Positions 1-14,810 are shown, numbered from the stretch's first letter. The stretch: DNA of 64,000 nt from Albula goreensis (GCA_022829145.1 CM040758.1:9718128-9782127); one strand, 5' to 3'. Notes: generated by a model not told the origin, from the sequence alone. Numbers and translations are program-made.

Positions 1-2309
1 CTAAAACTCAGTCATCTTTTTTTGAGTCACCCACTACATATTACAGATGTGAATCCACAACTGAGATGTCATTCTAATACAGAGTTCTCCTGTACTCTCA
101 CAACTCCCAACACTAATGATGGGCTCTGGATTCAAAAGACTTACATCTGAGTAGTGCCTTCTGTTCTTACTGCAGTGTCATACTCCACTGGTCAAACTCT
201 TGCTGCGCCTGGGCCAACCATGTGCAGCAGCCTGGCGCAGCAGCCAATCATGGCTCACTGTGCTGGGCTGCTGGGCACAGCTGGCATTGCTATACTCTCA
301 GTGTGATGAGGGAGAATCTTTATTCAGCATGTGCTCCCTCCTAGGGCTGAGACCATACAACAAATGGGAATGTTTGGCTTAAAAGGGGCCGGTTGCAAAG
401 GGATTCACAATGCCTTAAGTAGAGTGCTCATAGCCTATTTCTTAGACTTCTGGGCACATGTATGACAACGTTTTATTCAACATTCATGTCATCTGTTACA
501 GATTGTCACACATGCAGAGGATCATGTTAATTATTGACACACCCATGGCCAAACATAGGTCATTTTTACTTTCATTTTGACATATTTTGTCCTGCAATGA
601 TATTATATTCCACATTCATTTCAGACATTGTAAAGGTGTTGAGTAAGTGATTAATGACAGTTGAATACTCAATAAATGCTTTATATCAGGTGCTATGAAT
701 GTCCATGTTAACCCTTTCCAAGAAATCCCAAAAAACTACACATCATGATATAATATCTAAACAAACCATCAGCATACAACAGCATAACTCAAAATGATTA
801 GGTTTCATCAATGTAAAATACCTAAATATAATTGTCTTCATAATAATCATGTGTTTGTCACCCTAATACTGTTCATTATCGGTTTCTTATTAATCACTCT
901 GGTTTTTTTTCTTTCTGAAAGCAGCACGAAATTTGGCATGACACTCTTTTAAGAGGAGAAATTTTTGATTGGTTTCTAGGTCTTTTTACTCCCAATGTGT
1001 AACTGAAATACTTTTATCTCTATGTTATCACACCTGAGAGGAAAGACAAGATGACAGGACCAGAAAGTAAAAAAATAAAATGCTGGAACTCAACTGAGTA
1101 AAGATGGCAAGTGTAGATGAGATCAAAGAAAAACATGAGAAAATCACTGTTTCCATGACTGTTAGGCAGCAGCTGGTTGAGAGGATCCTTTTTTCAAAGT
1201 CTGGACTGGTTTAGAAATTTTGAGTCTCAGACTACAGTAGCCATCAGTACTATATTATAAAAACACTGTGCATAATTTCAGAAAATGTTCTAAAACAGTC
1301 TCTCAGCTAAAATTTTTTTTTCTCAGCCCATATTCATAAAGTATCAAAGAGCATGAGAGCTGATCAGCTTTACGGTAGGAAAAGAACCATGGAAACCTGA
1401 TCCCAGATCCACACTACTATACAGAGACTCTTTCTGACAATGGATCCTGAACCAGTCTGAAAAGGTACCATTTTCTTTCATTCTGTTACCAGGCAACATC
1501 AGGGCTTCCAAGTTCCAACACAACGCAACGTAACAGTGCTTCAGAATCACTATCATTAAAGAAGCCATTAAGCCTGAATGACTGACATCAAATCTCCCCA
1601 CGACACAGCAAGCCCTAGGAAAACCATACGCATTAAAGATATCAATCAAGAGCGTGTGAAAAACATTGCAATGCTGTATCAACACTTTACACACAACCAC
1701 ATTCATCTGAAGTAAATTACAAAACACTGACACACAAAACATAAAAATGACACTCTTGGATATGACTCCTCTCAACATTGAATAATGAGATTTCTGAGTG
1801 AGTAATTTATTCTGATAGAATTTGGATGTTTTTTTCCACACTTGTGCCAAATTCAGATTGTGCAGCTCATTATAGCAGCAGACATAATTGGATGATATTC
1901 TAATGGAGCCCATCTGAAAGAGGCACAATCAGACAGTCTATAAGGGTCCTTCTGGTTAAGGGAAAAAAACACGATCTGTAACACTGGGGCTTGGGTGATT
2001 TATAGGAACAATGAGGCTGACAAAAGGCTCTATAATTTGTTTTAAAGGGATAATAGGACTGGGTGTGATTGGGAACAAAGCAACCCTTGCTGTATGAATC
2101 AACTGGCAAAAATTTCGGTGCAGAAGAATGATGGGGTGGGATTAGAACTCACCATCTCTCATCATAGCAGAGATTTATGCTTTGACATAGGGCCACATCA
2201 CTAAGGCTGTATTTCAGCCCTGATGTCGTGTGTAACATGGACTGTGTCGATAGACCTTGGCATTCTCAAGGACAAGAAGAAGTCTGATTGCTCTTGTGAT
2301 CTCATCAAG

Positions 2310-2385
2310 TGAGAGCAGTAGTCAGGGAACTGGGCTTTGAACTATGAGGTTGCAGGCTTGGGTCCTAGAATGGGTATGGTCTAAC
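2310..2385 (+). mobile_element. SINE fragment (tRNA-like head)
   Basis: 'actgggctttgaactatgag' followed by 'gttgcaggcttgggtcctag' matches the tRNA-like head of the other SINE copies. The tail is missing. Confidence 0.45.
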
Positions 2386-4514
2386 ATTAAGCAAGGTTCC
2401 TGAATTTCCTATGCATGTATAAACAGTCAATCTCTTTGTAAATTTAACTTGCTGAACACACATATTGAGGTTCAAAATCTACAATATTTCGCCACAATTC
2501 ATGTTTGGCTCATTGCCCAATGTTTTTTTTTATGAATTCTTCTATTTGCTTTACAACACAATTAAAGAAAGAAAGCAGTATTTTATCTGAACAGTGCCAC
2601 AATCCTAGGTTGTGAAACATGGGTCTATTTGGAACAGAATGTGGCTTCAGAGGGAAGTATCACTCATAGAACTAACAGTGTCCAATTAAGAGCAATTAAG
2701 AGCTTGTCTTGTCACATTTCAGGACTTGGGAACTGTGGTGGGGGCTTGGGAAGAAATCCAGCACACACAAGGGTCGGCCAGGACCGAGTTTTAAAACCTA
2801 AGCTCTCAGTAACAGAGAATTTGATTTAATTTGAATCATAAAATGTATTTTAAAACCTAGACCTAATTATTAACAGGATATTGCAACATTCAAAGACAAA
2901 ACATTATAAAGCATGCGCCTTCAAGTATAAGGAAAATGTAATAATCTAATTACATGGGTATTCTGACTCTGGACTTTGAGCTACAGCTTCAATGATCACA
3001 AAGAAAACCTTCATACTTTATCATGAGACATGCCCGCAAAACCTTTCTGAACATCACACTCTCCATGCAATCAGAGCTGCTGCCAGAGAACACCCTCAAA
3101 TGTTGCCTTAAACACAAGGAAGATAAATCTGTTCATAGCGGACATCTTTATGAGAAACTGGTCAAATAATCCCAGCGCACCTCGGCAGCGCATCCTCTGC
3201 AAATCCTGCGTTTTCCGCTTTAATCGCACTCTTTTATAGGATTCATCTGCTTGATCCATGTTTGTTATCACGCAGGGCGAGTTAAGCCCATAGCCTGCAC
3301 CCACATCAGGGTGTCTGTCTGGGGGGGCAGGCACCACTTGATGCAGGGATTATGGAGGATGGAAAGTGCTTTGTCCCCCCCAGATCTTCAGAAGATCTGA
3401 CCCTCATCTGAAACACTGACCATGTGTGTCCAATCTTACCCCAAGGCACAGGCTTTTTTCTTCTTAACCAGCACAACAACTAATCAACCAATCATAAACA
3501 AAAAAATGCTGACCAGCTAACTCAGGTGTTTTACTGCTGGGTAGTGCAAAAACAAGCAACTACACAGGGTCTTCTCAAATAAGACTGGACTGACACCTTA
3601 ATCTTCTATTTTTTCTGCCCAATCAAAAGAATAAGCATACATACATAAGCAGAAGCCATACATCACAACAGTAAAGGAACAGAAGGTGATGCAGTTTGCT
3701 GTGATGACAGTGACCTTCAGAGGTCATGACCCCATGACATCAGATTAAAGAAAATTACTGTGCCACAGACCAGGCTGTTGTGGTAACACACAGCTGTCAA
3801 TAACAAAGCAAAAGATTTTCAATTCGCTCTTTGCCAACAATAAATCAACCTGTATGGGCAACGCAATTAAATTACTTGAGCCATAATCACCTGTACAACA
3901 TGTTTCAAACAAAGACCACCTCCTCTACAAATGCATTCACTCAGCCCAATGCAGTGTGAGTAGAATGTACTGGAAATGTGAGCAGAGTGCACTGTTCACA
4001 GGGAGTGAATAGGCTCACACAGCCAAATGTGTGAGCCTGTGCTCATTCAAATGAACGTTGTGTGCAAACTCAAGCTGTGATTTTGGTCATGGTTTGTGGT
4101 TTATGGCCAATAGATTTGGGAAGCTTATTTAAAGCCTATGACTCAGATGGACTTCCCTGATATAATACAGGAGTAAATAAAAGATTTGTCAGGGAAGCAA
4201 AACAAAAGAAAAAACTAGATAGAAATGGTAAGGGTAGTTGAGTCATCTTTCACTCCACTGTTTTTTCCAGCTGAACCTTCATGGAATTTAAACATAGGTC
4301 CTGTGGGGGTGGGTGGTGGGTTTGTAGGTGTCTTTGGTTTTTATGGTTTTTATGAAGCCAATCACCTGATGCTTCCAAGCACCACAATAAGTCTGTTTAT
4401 CCTCCAGTTCAAAGTGCTCCTACTGTGGGCAGTAGAAAAAAGAGGAAGCAGAAAATTTAGAATAGAAAATACAGGTATTCACAGATCCTTGGTCTCTTGA
4501 TTAAGGTTCTTTCA

Positions 4515-4705
4515 AGCTGATCTGCAGAAATCAATATTTTATTCATGCCATCAAAAATGGTCATAATGAATTCAACTTCATTCTTTATTGAACATTTTAA
4601 AAATTCCCTTTAATCTCTTATTCCTCTATTCTACAGAAACGACACTGCAGAAAAACTTGCCAGTTGCCCCTTTATGTTGACCAACCTACCGTAACAGTGG
4701 GTGGC
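4515..4705. repeat. Diverged repeat pair, copy 1
   Basis: Resembles 5830-6000 in the same order: 'ttttattcatgccatca', 'ttaatctcttat', 'gacactgcag' and 'ccgtaacagtggg'. About 1.3 kb apart. Divergence is high, so the relation is tentative. Confidence 0.4.
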
Positions 4706-5829
4706 AAACTGTGCTAGCATGCAAAGACATTATCATGTTTACATGAGATGGGAGTGACAAAACCGCAGGTCTCTTGTGTATTGCTTCCTTCCTGTGTGCG
4801 TATCGAAGCTCAGCGTTTCTGACACATTCTTACAGGTCTGGCAGGCAGAAATAGCACAAGACACCCATTTTAAACCGAGACTTGAGAGGGGATTTCTGAA
4901 AAAAAAAAAGCAATATTTGTAGTAACTCAATGAGCCCAGTCAAACAGGTTTTTCTGCAGGTATAAAAATCAAAGGGACCCACAGTTGCCATGTCAGCTGT
5001 TTCTTCCCCTCCATCAGCACCTCTCTCTTCCCTTAGTTCCTGCTCTTATGTACAATATCCTGGAGGGAGTCAACACCCTGAAGCGCTGGCTTGCTGTGAC
5101 ATCTACCTCACACTTACTCCTGTGCCATGGGGCCATCCTCATTTTCAATGTAAATTTCTAATAAGCACCTTGAAATTTCCATAATCTGGAAATGCGTATA
5201 GTTTGTGAAACATGGTTCCTCTGGTCTGCGATGACGAGTACATTAATTACTTATTTTGTCACAATTTCTCAAAACAAAACAGATAAACAGTACCTTTGGC
5301 GAAGTACCTAGCAGGTAACACATGAATGAAAAACATTACTGTGGCAACAACAAATATGAAATCAGTTAGAGGCTAGGAACATAAGACATAATGATTTTCG
5401 ATGAGAACAACCAGTTAGCCTTACTAGGCGTGTCTTTTACCAACCCCCGAGCCGTTCACTCGTACCCGTGCTTCACACCACCACACCCACAGATAATTTA
5501 AACGCTTGTGGAACTGATAAAACGGTCCACAGCCTCACAGACCAGCTTCCCCAATTCGAGTCCCTCCGCGCAGCTCGATTAGGACAAGCCTGTGCTACTC
5601 CCAGATATCGCCTTTCATCAAGGCTTCAATCGATTTACAGCACAGCCCTCCTCTATCAGCGCAGCCCAAGTCAGCGCTCACGCATGCCAGTCCGCTGCCT
5701 GCCCACAGAGATAATCTAACAGGCTGTCCTGAAAACCGACAAAATACGCGACACAATTACCTAGCATCTGGTGTAAAATAACAGTGAGGAGCGTGTTTCA
5801 ACATGCAGGTTTATGCAGTCCACGACTAA

Positions 5830-6000
5830 CCTGGAAAAATCACTACTTTATTCATACTATCAGAAATGATGACTAAGTATCTATATTTTCTTGTTTTAAA
5901 ACACTTCTATTAATCTTCAATCTTGCATCTTGAACTGCTCTGATACTGCAGAAAGACAGAATCACGTTTCTCCCGTGGGTCAACCCACAGTAACAATCTG
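5830..6000. repeat. Diverged repeat pair, copy 2
   Basis: Partner of 4515-4705: 'tttattcatactatca', 'ttaatcttcaat', 'gatactgcag' and 'cacagtaacaatctgg'. Confidence 0.4.
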
Positions 6001-7612
6001 GTATTAAAATGCCCTGACTGAAATACGTGGCACATTCACCATTTGCCTGGTACAGGGTGACAGCAACGAGTGTGTCGCTGCTTGTTGCTACATGCAGGAG
6101 ACAGCGGCAGCGCTCCAGTCAAATCTGGGCCTGGCACAGAGGCCATCGCAGGTGGCACGGAGACAGGGGGACAGCGATGACGTGGCGTCTGTGGATTACG
6201 AGCTTGTCTCTCCGGCGACGCACCTGCCAGCCACAGAGGAGACTGTGGGCCTTTAACGCAGAAGAGAGCAGGCCACCAGGAACACAATCCCGAAAAAAAC
6301 TTTCCCCTTAAACAAGCCAGGAGAAAGCTCGTCATTACGCCATCGAGACTGCTACAGTACACACATCTGCAAGGAACACAGCTCATTAGCTCACTGTTAG
6401 TCCAACTGACAGCGTATTCCATTTTCTCAAGTCTGAATTGGCTTTTTCCATGCATGACATCAGGCAGAATACTCCAAGCCAAACTTCCAATCAAGGAAAA
6501 ACATGAAGAAGCACTACTCCTTTTTGAACTCTTTTTTTGGAAACATGATGGAAATGCATGATATAAGTGGAAAAAAGAAACATATGCAAATATACAGATT
6601 TGCAATGTAGATAAAAAGAAAATCATTACACTCTGCTGCTTAAAACACAAAGCAGTTGCATTTGTAAAAATAACAAAAATTCCCATGATGCCCTGAGCCT
6701 CTTAATTTGCATGAAAACATTTTGGTATAGGGAGAGCACCATGCATGCCTATCTGGGCTTGGAGCCAATCACTGCACAAAGCTACTGTGGATTGCATCAC
6801 GATTACGTCCTCCAAGTCATTAGTGCCAGCAACCTTAAAAGATCAACCACAAGCACACAATGAATCAGACAAATGCCTTTCATACAAAATGAATTTTCTG
6901 CCATCTTCATGTCATGAGCACTGTCTGCATTCATGCATTAAATCTTTGCTGTCTAGTGCATGAAAGATTACTTTTACTACTACTAAAAATGATTGATTTA
7001 TAGTGCCTTCTTTAATCCACCTATTTCAAATCTGAGTATCAGTTCATTTAATTTCTCATGCTATAAATTATCAACAGTACATTTTTACTCACTTTCTTGT
7101 GTTGATACCTCCCCCTCACTGATAAATAACCAAGGGAACACCCATCACATGGCTTAGTTTGTACATTGGTATTACATGTGCTTATTTTTCTATACAAATG
7201 CCAAACCACACCTGCAGTATGGAGACAAACACACTGAATGCTCAGTGTACCAAAATGCTTGAGAGACCATGAGGCGCCTCTCAGAGATGCTGTAGCATAT
7301 CAGATTCACACCTGTGAGACTCGCTCAGGCAGAGTTCCCTTCACACGCTGCCCCTGTATAACCGGGGTGCTATAACAGCTTGTGGGTGTACAAGAGGTAG
7401 ATTATGGGGTACTAAGACAGACGCTTGGACCAGTGGATGAATGTACTGGAAAAGCCAAATCCCCCTCCACACACACACACACATAAATACACACACACAG
7501 ACAGAGACAGAAAGATGTCACGCAGATGCTGTCTTTCCCTTTCACTCTCCCCCTCTCTGTCTAGATGACTGTCTTTCTCTCACTCTGTCACAGGAAAGTA
7601 GAAAGCACTTAC

Positions 7613-7990
7613 TTCATCTCCATGGCTGCTTTCGTTCAATCTCTCTTCTCAGGTTTAAAAATGACAAGGAGGAGAAAAGTGTCAAAAGCAGCCGCCTGGT
7701 CAGAGCGTCGGTCCCATTTCTCGGCAGCGTAGCGCCCGTTCGGTCGCGCGTGCAGGGCTGGAGTGTCGGGTTACAGCAACACAAACAGACTCTCAGAGGC
7801 ACCAGCGCTGGGGAGGAGGGGGAAGGGGAGGGGCCGGCACCGTCACGGGAGGGGACGGAGGCCAGTCAGCGCGCTGCTACTCGCTTGTGGGCGGCGTCCG
7901 CGCATCCAGAGGCTGGAGGCTGGCAGCGGCACGGCAGAGCAGAGAGCAGAAACAGCAGCTCCTCCAGATAAGGGAGGGGGGTGGGGTTGG
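7613..7990 (-). promoter_or_regulatory. CpG-rich segment with a candidate minus-strand first exon
   Basis: The minus strand has a strong splice donor, GATGAA|GTAAGTG, with the exon ending at 7613. Upstream, 7690-7990 is GC-rich with many CpGs, unlike its surroundings. An ATG in excellent Kozak context (GCAGCCATGGAG at 7623) would give Met-Glu-Met before the splice. Position and strand fit a trim2 first exon downstream of fhdc1, but no downstream exon can be joined inside the window, so the gene is not established. The start of the exon is a guess. Confidence 0.4.
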
Positions 7991-8382
7991 GTCAAGGCGA
8001 TCCGGAAGGTCTAGCTGGGGACAGGGACTGCCTCAGTAGCACAGAGGAATAGGAGCTGTGCGCACGGCAATTCTCACCCTGATCCTTGCTCTTCTTCACA
8101 TTTAATCTGCGTAGGCTGGTCACGTTCAGAACCTCGCCAACTCGTGTGTCGGTATTACCTACATTTACAAGAATCTTCAAACCTAAATTAAAACCACTAA
8201 ACTCTCACAATCCATTATGTCCGATATCAGAGACTTTCCCTGGCTTCTTTTAACATAAATCAAAATCAATGATCCCTCAACCGTTACTGGTACTTTAAAA
8301 CTTTAAAGCAACCTCCTAACCATCTGCACCATGCTTCCTGCTGATTCATCGACAGAAAGGAGAGCAGCAAAGTGAAACATAT

Positions 8383-8394
8383 CACCAGGGGGCA
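8383..8394 (+). promoter_or_regulatory. CTCF-like motif, plus orientation
   Basis: Reads CACCAGGGGGCA on the plus strand, matching the CTCF core. It faces the three minus-oriented motifs at 30-31 kb. Motif match only. Confidence 0.4.
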
Positions 8395-11300
8395 AGAAAA
8401 TAGGAAAATGTGGCCATCTTTATTTGAAAGGGAAGACTATGCAACGGTCTGTGCATGTCTCACAAGTCATTTCATCGAATGCACGCTGGAACTACTGCCT
8501 CTCATGATGATAATAAACAAAAAAACTAAGCAAAATAAACACCACAGATTATGAGCTGTATTTTATATTTTTATGGGAAAACTGTATATTTTTCCAATTA
8601 CAACTGTAAGCCAAAAAGATATTTTTCCACAAATAATATTTTGCCCATTTCGAAAATATTTAATGTAGGCCTTCAAAAATTCTCTGAATTATGGCTGTTG
8701 TTGGAAGTACAAGGAAGTAAGCTGAAGCAAGTCTCAATTGATAAGAATAGCATTCATCGCTCCTCTCGACGTGAGATGAGTGAAGTAGACCTAAAAGCTG
8801 AAATGGCCGAACAGCTGCACAAACCATAACTCTAAAATAAGTAAATAATGCACTCACTCAGTTCAGACTAAACCGCAAACACAAGGGAATAGCTTCACAC
8901 TTGCCAAAACAAAACAAAAAAATGTGAATTACAGGTCTGTTACATAAGTGCCCACAGAAGCAACAGCTCAAGTGTTGAGTCCTATGGGAGATTATCGAAA
9001 ACTTTCTCCTCTGTAAGTGCTGGGATGTCTCAGACCGAAGGAACTCTTTCACATGGACAGCAGGTGACTGCTTCCAGACTGTGCCCACCCAACCACTGTC
9101 CCCCTCACTGAGTGATATGGGTCTTACTGCAAGAGCAGCTATCGACCAGGAAACAGGCCACGGCCAGCTATCCACCAGGAAGCAGGCCGCAACCAGGGGT
9201 GTGTCAGAGGCGAGAAAAATGTTACAAACCAATTCGGAAATGGAAACAGAGTTGTACTGCACCGTGACTATAACAGCTAATAGGGCAACCACACACTGTG
9301 CAAAATCAATTCTTAAATATCTCGGATGCTGTTTGGGGTTTCACTCCTGGTTAAACCACAGCACTCCCAGAAAGCTCACTACCAAACAGGAGTGAGCATG
9401 TTTCTAAGACTGTCATACAGCAACACAATTAATTTCTAGTGAACTTAATGTGAAAATAACAATATGACTTCAGTGTGAAACAGAAAAATGTACATTGAAT
9501 TCAGTCTAGCTGTCACCCATGAAAGACTCTGTGTGGCAGCGGCACAAACAGTTTTCAGTTTCAGTCCAGCTTCGCACTTTGCTCTTAAACTCGTGACTCA
9601 CAACTTTACGCAAGTGTTACTTTTTTGTCACTGACACAAAACATCTTGTTCCAGCTCAGTACCCTGCCAACCTTGTAATGATGGGGGAAAAAGTAACACT
9701 TGCTAAATTTTATCAAAGATAAACTGCATATTCAAAAGATTAAACACTCATGACCGTCACTGCCCATTACCTTTTTGTTCAAGTTTAGACACCGCAGTTC
9801 ACGGATAAACAGTGGACATTCCCAACAGGACATTCTCCATGAGAGTACCGATTATGATCTGCACCTTTCAGACTTAGCCGCCAAATGGGAATCAATTTCT
9901 GTGTTTGTCCTCAATTTCAAAGTTTGCCTGACAAGCACTCGCTGATTCCACTCAGTACATAAAAGTTCCCACAGACGGTTTTGAAACCATAATGACTGCA
10001 CACATGGGCCAGTCCCTGTGCAAATGAAGGGGTCATTCCTAAATAAAACAGACTCTTGTCTTTGCGGCAGGCCGCCCCCGGGGAGAGCACTGTAAACACA
10101 GAGATATGATGCCATGTGACTCGGCTCATCATCATTCCTCAAAGTGAAGAAGGAAATGGCCAAGAGGCAAGGGGACAAAAACTTTTCCGGTCCAGTTACT
10201 GCTCCCACAAATCATCTGAAGCCTTACAGAGAACTTCTTTTTCTTTCTGCCCAACTCTCTCTGCAAAACTGTTGTTGTGTGGTCTCAACGGTAGGATGGT
10301 GAGACAGTTCTCATTAACACTGAAGTCTAACAGGACTTTACAGAGTCACTTTTCCTCAAAATGATTTAGCTATACAGTCCACACAGCACTTTATGGCAAG
10401 AGCAAAGCTGCAATATCTAGCTTAATTTAAAAAACATTAAACACATTTGATAAAAAGTTATCTTCACATATATTGTGTTTGCTGCCTGAATTCCAAACAA
10501 CTGTACCGGGAGCTGTATAGTAAAAAGGTGAACATTAAACTTATAACATTGCACAAGAGCAAAAGTAGCTACAAGGTTGTTTAGCTGACAGTATTATTAG
10601 GGATGAACTTTCACTGAACTTTCACAACACAGACACTTTCATAACTGAAAACAACTTCAATAGTAAACACTAAAAACTATAATACAAATATTTTATATTG
10701 TATCTTTTTTACAATTGTGTACTTTTTACACCAAGAATCAAGTGAATCATGGAAACAGGAGACATGTCCCCAGTGATATTTTGAAATTTGATATAAGACG
10801 GGCATCATCAGTGTTTTCCACTATCATTATATTTGATGTGACATACAGCAATAGAGGGTATAGGAACCAGCCTGTCTCCAGGGTCACTCTTTGCCTCCGG
10901 AGGCAGCACACACAGTGTAAACACAAGGTCACGTTAAAGGAGAGGCTGTGCAGCCTGACTAGCCTCGGCAGAGCTCAGATGCTTCCATGCTCTGTGCTTG
11001 GAGAGAGAGGAGACCTCATCCTCACCCTGTTTGGAGCCTGATCCTGCAGCCCCACCAGCAACAACCAAAACAACAACGTTTTTGCCAAGGGTAACAACAG
11101 CAAGATGACTAGCCAAGAATCATAAGAAGAATAACATGAATAACTAAACATGACTATTAGCGCATTTATATTTTTTGTATCTAATTTCATACACGTCATT
11201 CAAAGCGGGATAGGAGGGATTCCAAGAAGTGAAAACATAACAGTTAAAAGCCACATAAAACAAAGAACATACAATGGAGTCAAATGCTGCTGGCTTGTTT

Positions 11301-11792
11301 TCCCATAATTCTCCTCTCTGACACAGATGTGAGATCTCTCTTATCCAAGGCTCTAACAATCTCATATCCAGCTACTGCACTCCAGTCCACAGACACAAAC
11401 TGGATATTCAACAGTAATATACAAATCTCCTTCCTCTTTTATTCATATTTTACACAGAGGGAAAGGAGAAGGCATAAGAATACACAGTGATGAGACCAGC
11501 ACATTAAACCAGGCTAGAACTGTTATTATATTCTACAGGGTAGAGGGTGCCCAGCACTGCATCAAGCCTGGATCCTAACACCCTAAAGATCATTTCAGCT
11601 AAAAGTTAGCCTAATTCCAAATACGTACAATTTACCTCATTTAAACCCATTTCCCCTCATATTGCTGACAGAACAGAACCAGAATCTTCTAATGTAGTTC
11701 ACATTACCCAGTGATGAAGCCTTTTTTCTGGTGAATACGTCATGTACTGCATATCACTGAGTTATACAGTAATGTATATAGAGAAGACTAAA

Positions 11793-11940
11793 CTGTTCCT
11801 AGATCAGTACCTCAACTTTATGAACACTGGCCCTGATATAGGATCATTTCTTGTCTTTGGGCTCATGATGAGTATGGTTAGGATATGGAGAGGAATAAAG
11901 TGACCCAGCTCTCAGGGGCTTTATGAATGTGGGCCCTGAC
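11793..11940. mobile_element. Diverged MITE-like copy, GATC-core family
   Basis: It contains 'gttcctagatcagtacctc', 'ctgatataggatca' and 'ggctttatgaatgtgggccc', pieces shared with the copies at 14.8 and 42.6 kb. The boundaries are approximate. Confidence 0.5.
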
Positions 11941-14501
11941 CTAACTGTGACTGTGGCAGGCAAGCAGTGCATAGAACAGGCAGGATTTTATTGATGGTCT
12001 GAATCACTCACGATGGACAGCGTCCCAATAAGCATCACAGTTTTCATTTCCTACCCCTCTGTCTCTCTTTGGGAAGCAGAGATGAGCCCAGGCCTTAGGT
12101 TACAGGGTGCGCTGACAGAGAAAGGAGAATGTTTTTCAGCCCGATTTACCCCTGAGTCATTAATCTGTCTGGCCCCCCCAATGGGCCTCTCTCTCTCTCT
12201 TTCTCACCCCCCCAACACACACTCTCCCTTCATCTCTCCTTCTCTCTCAGCCCAGAATGCAGAATGAAAGCACAGTTCTTCGTCTTTATCTGGATCCAGG
12301 ATTGGTTCACAATACAGGCTACCACAGTCCTACCCTCTCATTCTCTTAGACCACTTCTACAAAAGGTTTTCTCCTCACCAAAACATCAAATCACAGAACA
12401 CAGAAAAAGAAACGGTTTAAAACAGAAACAGTCAAAATCTCTCCAGGTTCTAAATGCTGCTTTATACATTTCTCTTGTACCTAACGAAAGGAGCAGTAAC
12501 CCTCTCAGCGCAGAAAAAGAGCTCTAGACACGACAAGGCAAACCATTTTACAAACCAATGGCGACCTTTTCACCTCACATCAGGTGCAATCAAATGAAGC
12601 ACCATCTACCAAAACAAACAGAGGCTGACGAAAAGCTATTCAGTAAAAGCCATTTGGTGAAAGTGTATCAATCCTGTTGCCAGTCCCAACAGATTCTCCA
12701 TCCCCTCCAGCCAAGCCAAAGCTAGTTTATCCATCCCCTGGTAATCCTTTCTGGCATCACTTAAATTAATGAAGGATATCTTAGGGAGGGATTGTTTGGA
12801 AAAGGCACACAGCACAGCTGTTAAATGAGGGCCTGCTGGCACAGGGACAGCACAGAGCACAGCTAAACACACAGAAACCACAGACATGCAAAACAGAGTG
12901 TACAACTTATGTAACACATACATCATGACAGTAATGTTGATTTGTTTTTAAATTAAACATACAACAAGGAGTCAACTGATGACCTCACAGTAACAACAGG
13001 CAATTCACACTGCCCAACACCAGACATACACAGCCAGTACTAACATATAGGCATGATGTTATGAACAGCAAGCACACATATTCACAGACTGATACATGGT
13101 AGACCAGGATCAGTGCTGGCAATGGTCTTTCTACAGACAATATGCAGGCTCTCACACGCACAGAAAATAAAATGCTCCCAGTGATCCAGAGCAACGAAAT
13201 CTGGCAACCCACAGTGTCATTTCGTTGACAAACCACGATCTTAGGCTTTGACAGAACTCTCTGTGCTGCAGACGATGACTCTAAAATAACAGACAGCAGC
13301 ACAGAGCTAAGAGGAAGTGTGTCTTTATGTGGCCAATGTCTCCAGCCTTCACAGGCCCATAGTCACTCCATCATTCTCCTCACAAACACCACTGTCACAC
13401 CCACTGTCACAAGTCCTTATTACATGAATCCAGTAAGGATCCCCCCACACATGCACAGGGCTAAACCCTTATTATCTGATTTCAGTCTGTTTTTCACCCT
13501 CCAACAGAGGGAAAAGCATGTCCGCTAAATCTGCTTAGTAACAGAGGACGTTACCAAGGTTCTGTTAGCAGCAAGGCCTAAGGGAATACAGGGGCAGGGT
13601 GCTTACATGCCATTTCACGCCTGGTTTGGCCCTGATTCGCTCCCTATGCCGCAGGCCTACACACACACACACACAGAGGCCAGGTTAACTGGCTGGGGGG
13701 CACTCATGGGATCCTCTAACCCCCCTACCCCCCGCACCTCAAATTTAATTTGTGCCTCTTCTGATCCTGCCAGAGTCATAAGTATCAGAATCCTCTTACA
13801 GGTCACCTCTGACCCTCTATAGGAGCGATTAGCCTGCCACCATAGGCTGTGGAAGCACTGCTGTGGCACACTGCTGTGAGAGCGTGACTGTACGTACACC
13901 GCAATGCGTTAGCTCCATGTATTATGATAACAGCTCTATTTATACAGCACTTTCCATACTGTCAGCAGTGTATTTAAGCACCATGCATATAAAAACAAAA
14001 AGCGAAAAGGCAGTGGAGCTCACTAAAAAGACAGTGTATCAAGCCCAACTGGCTTGTAGGGTAATACAAATTTGACTTTTGTTGGGTTTATGTCAAGTAG
14101 AGCTTTAAAAGTAACCATCAAAATGGACTCAGTGTATAAATATAGATTTCAGACAGTTTTACTATAATAATATTGCAGATTTTATGGAAAAAAATTACAA
14201 TATGTGGGATATTTGTATTTTAGTACAAACTGCAAAAGTAGCAGGATTGACTAGCCTTGTGTGTCTACTGTACATACAACAGCTTTGCTGACTCATGGCA
14301 TTCCTAAGACCATGAGGTTGTTACCTATCATACCAACAGGACAATATGTAATCCAAGTACTTAGAATTACATCCTTTTACCTCTGAGCTCCGCTGTTCCC
14401 CATTCACAGCCAAAAAACTCTGCCAGTATTCCTCGGTTGCTTTTATGATTATTTCTCGGAAATGTTTTACTGTCAGCGTCACCCCATCTGTGACTCTGAA
14501 C

Positions 14502-14522
14502 AAAAAAAAAAAAAAAAAAAAA
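14502..14522. repeat. Poly(A) run
   Basis: About 20 consecutive A residues with no recognised element attached. Confidence 0.9.
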
Positions 14523-14810
14523 CCCGTCCTTTCAGTCCAAGGTCCAATTATACTACACAACACTGCAATAATGCCTAACTACTCAGGTCTCCATGGCGAT
14601 TAGGTAATGGCCTGGATTGGGGGTGGACAGAGGTTACCAGGATACCAGTTTAGTGAACATTTCCCTTTCTGTGTTGCTGACTATGATTTACCTCACCGGT
14701 GAATCAGTCACACAAAGGGATTACAGTCCCACACACACAGAGCTTAACAAACTGTAATTAGCGTTATTATATCCCCTACAATGTACACATTAACAGCTAA
14801 GAACTGGGCC

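Larger units (their letters stand above)
1..7600. other. Non-coding stretch, no gene seen
   Basis: AT-rich, with short unsupported frames. Two patches, about 5400-5720 and 6050-6330, have more CpG than their surroundings but no convincing exon. If trim2 lies to the left, this would be its 5' intron (inference). Confidence 0.6.

Noticed and set aside
6036..6686. 216-codon minus-strand open frame, the longest outside fhdc1
   Set aside because: No recognisable domain, mixed composition across an AT-rich and a GC-rich part, and no convincing splice context; it overlaps one of the diverged repeats.
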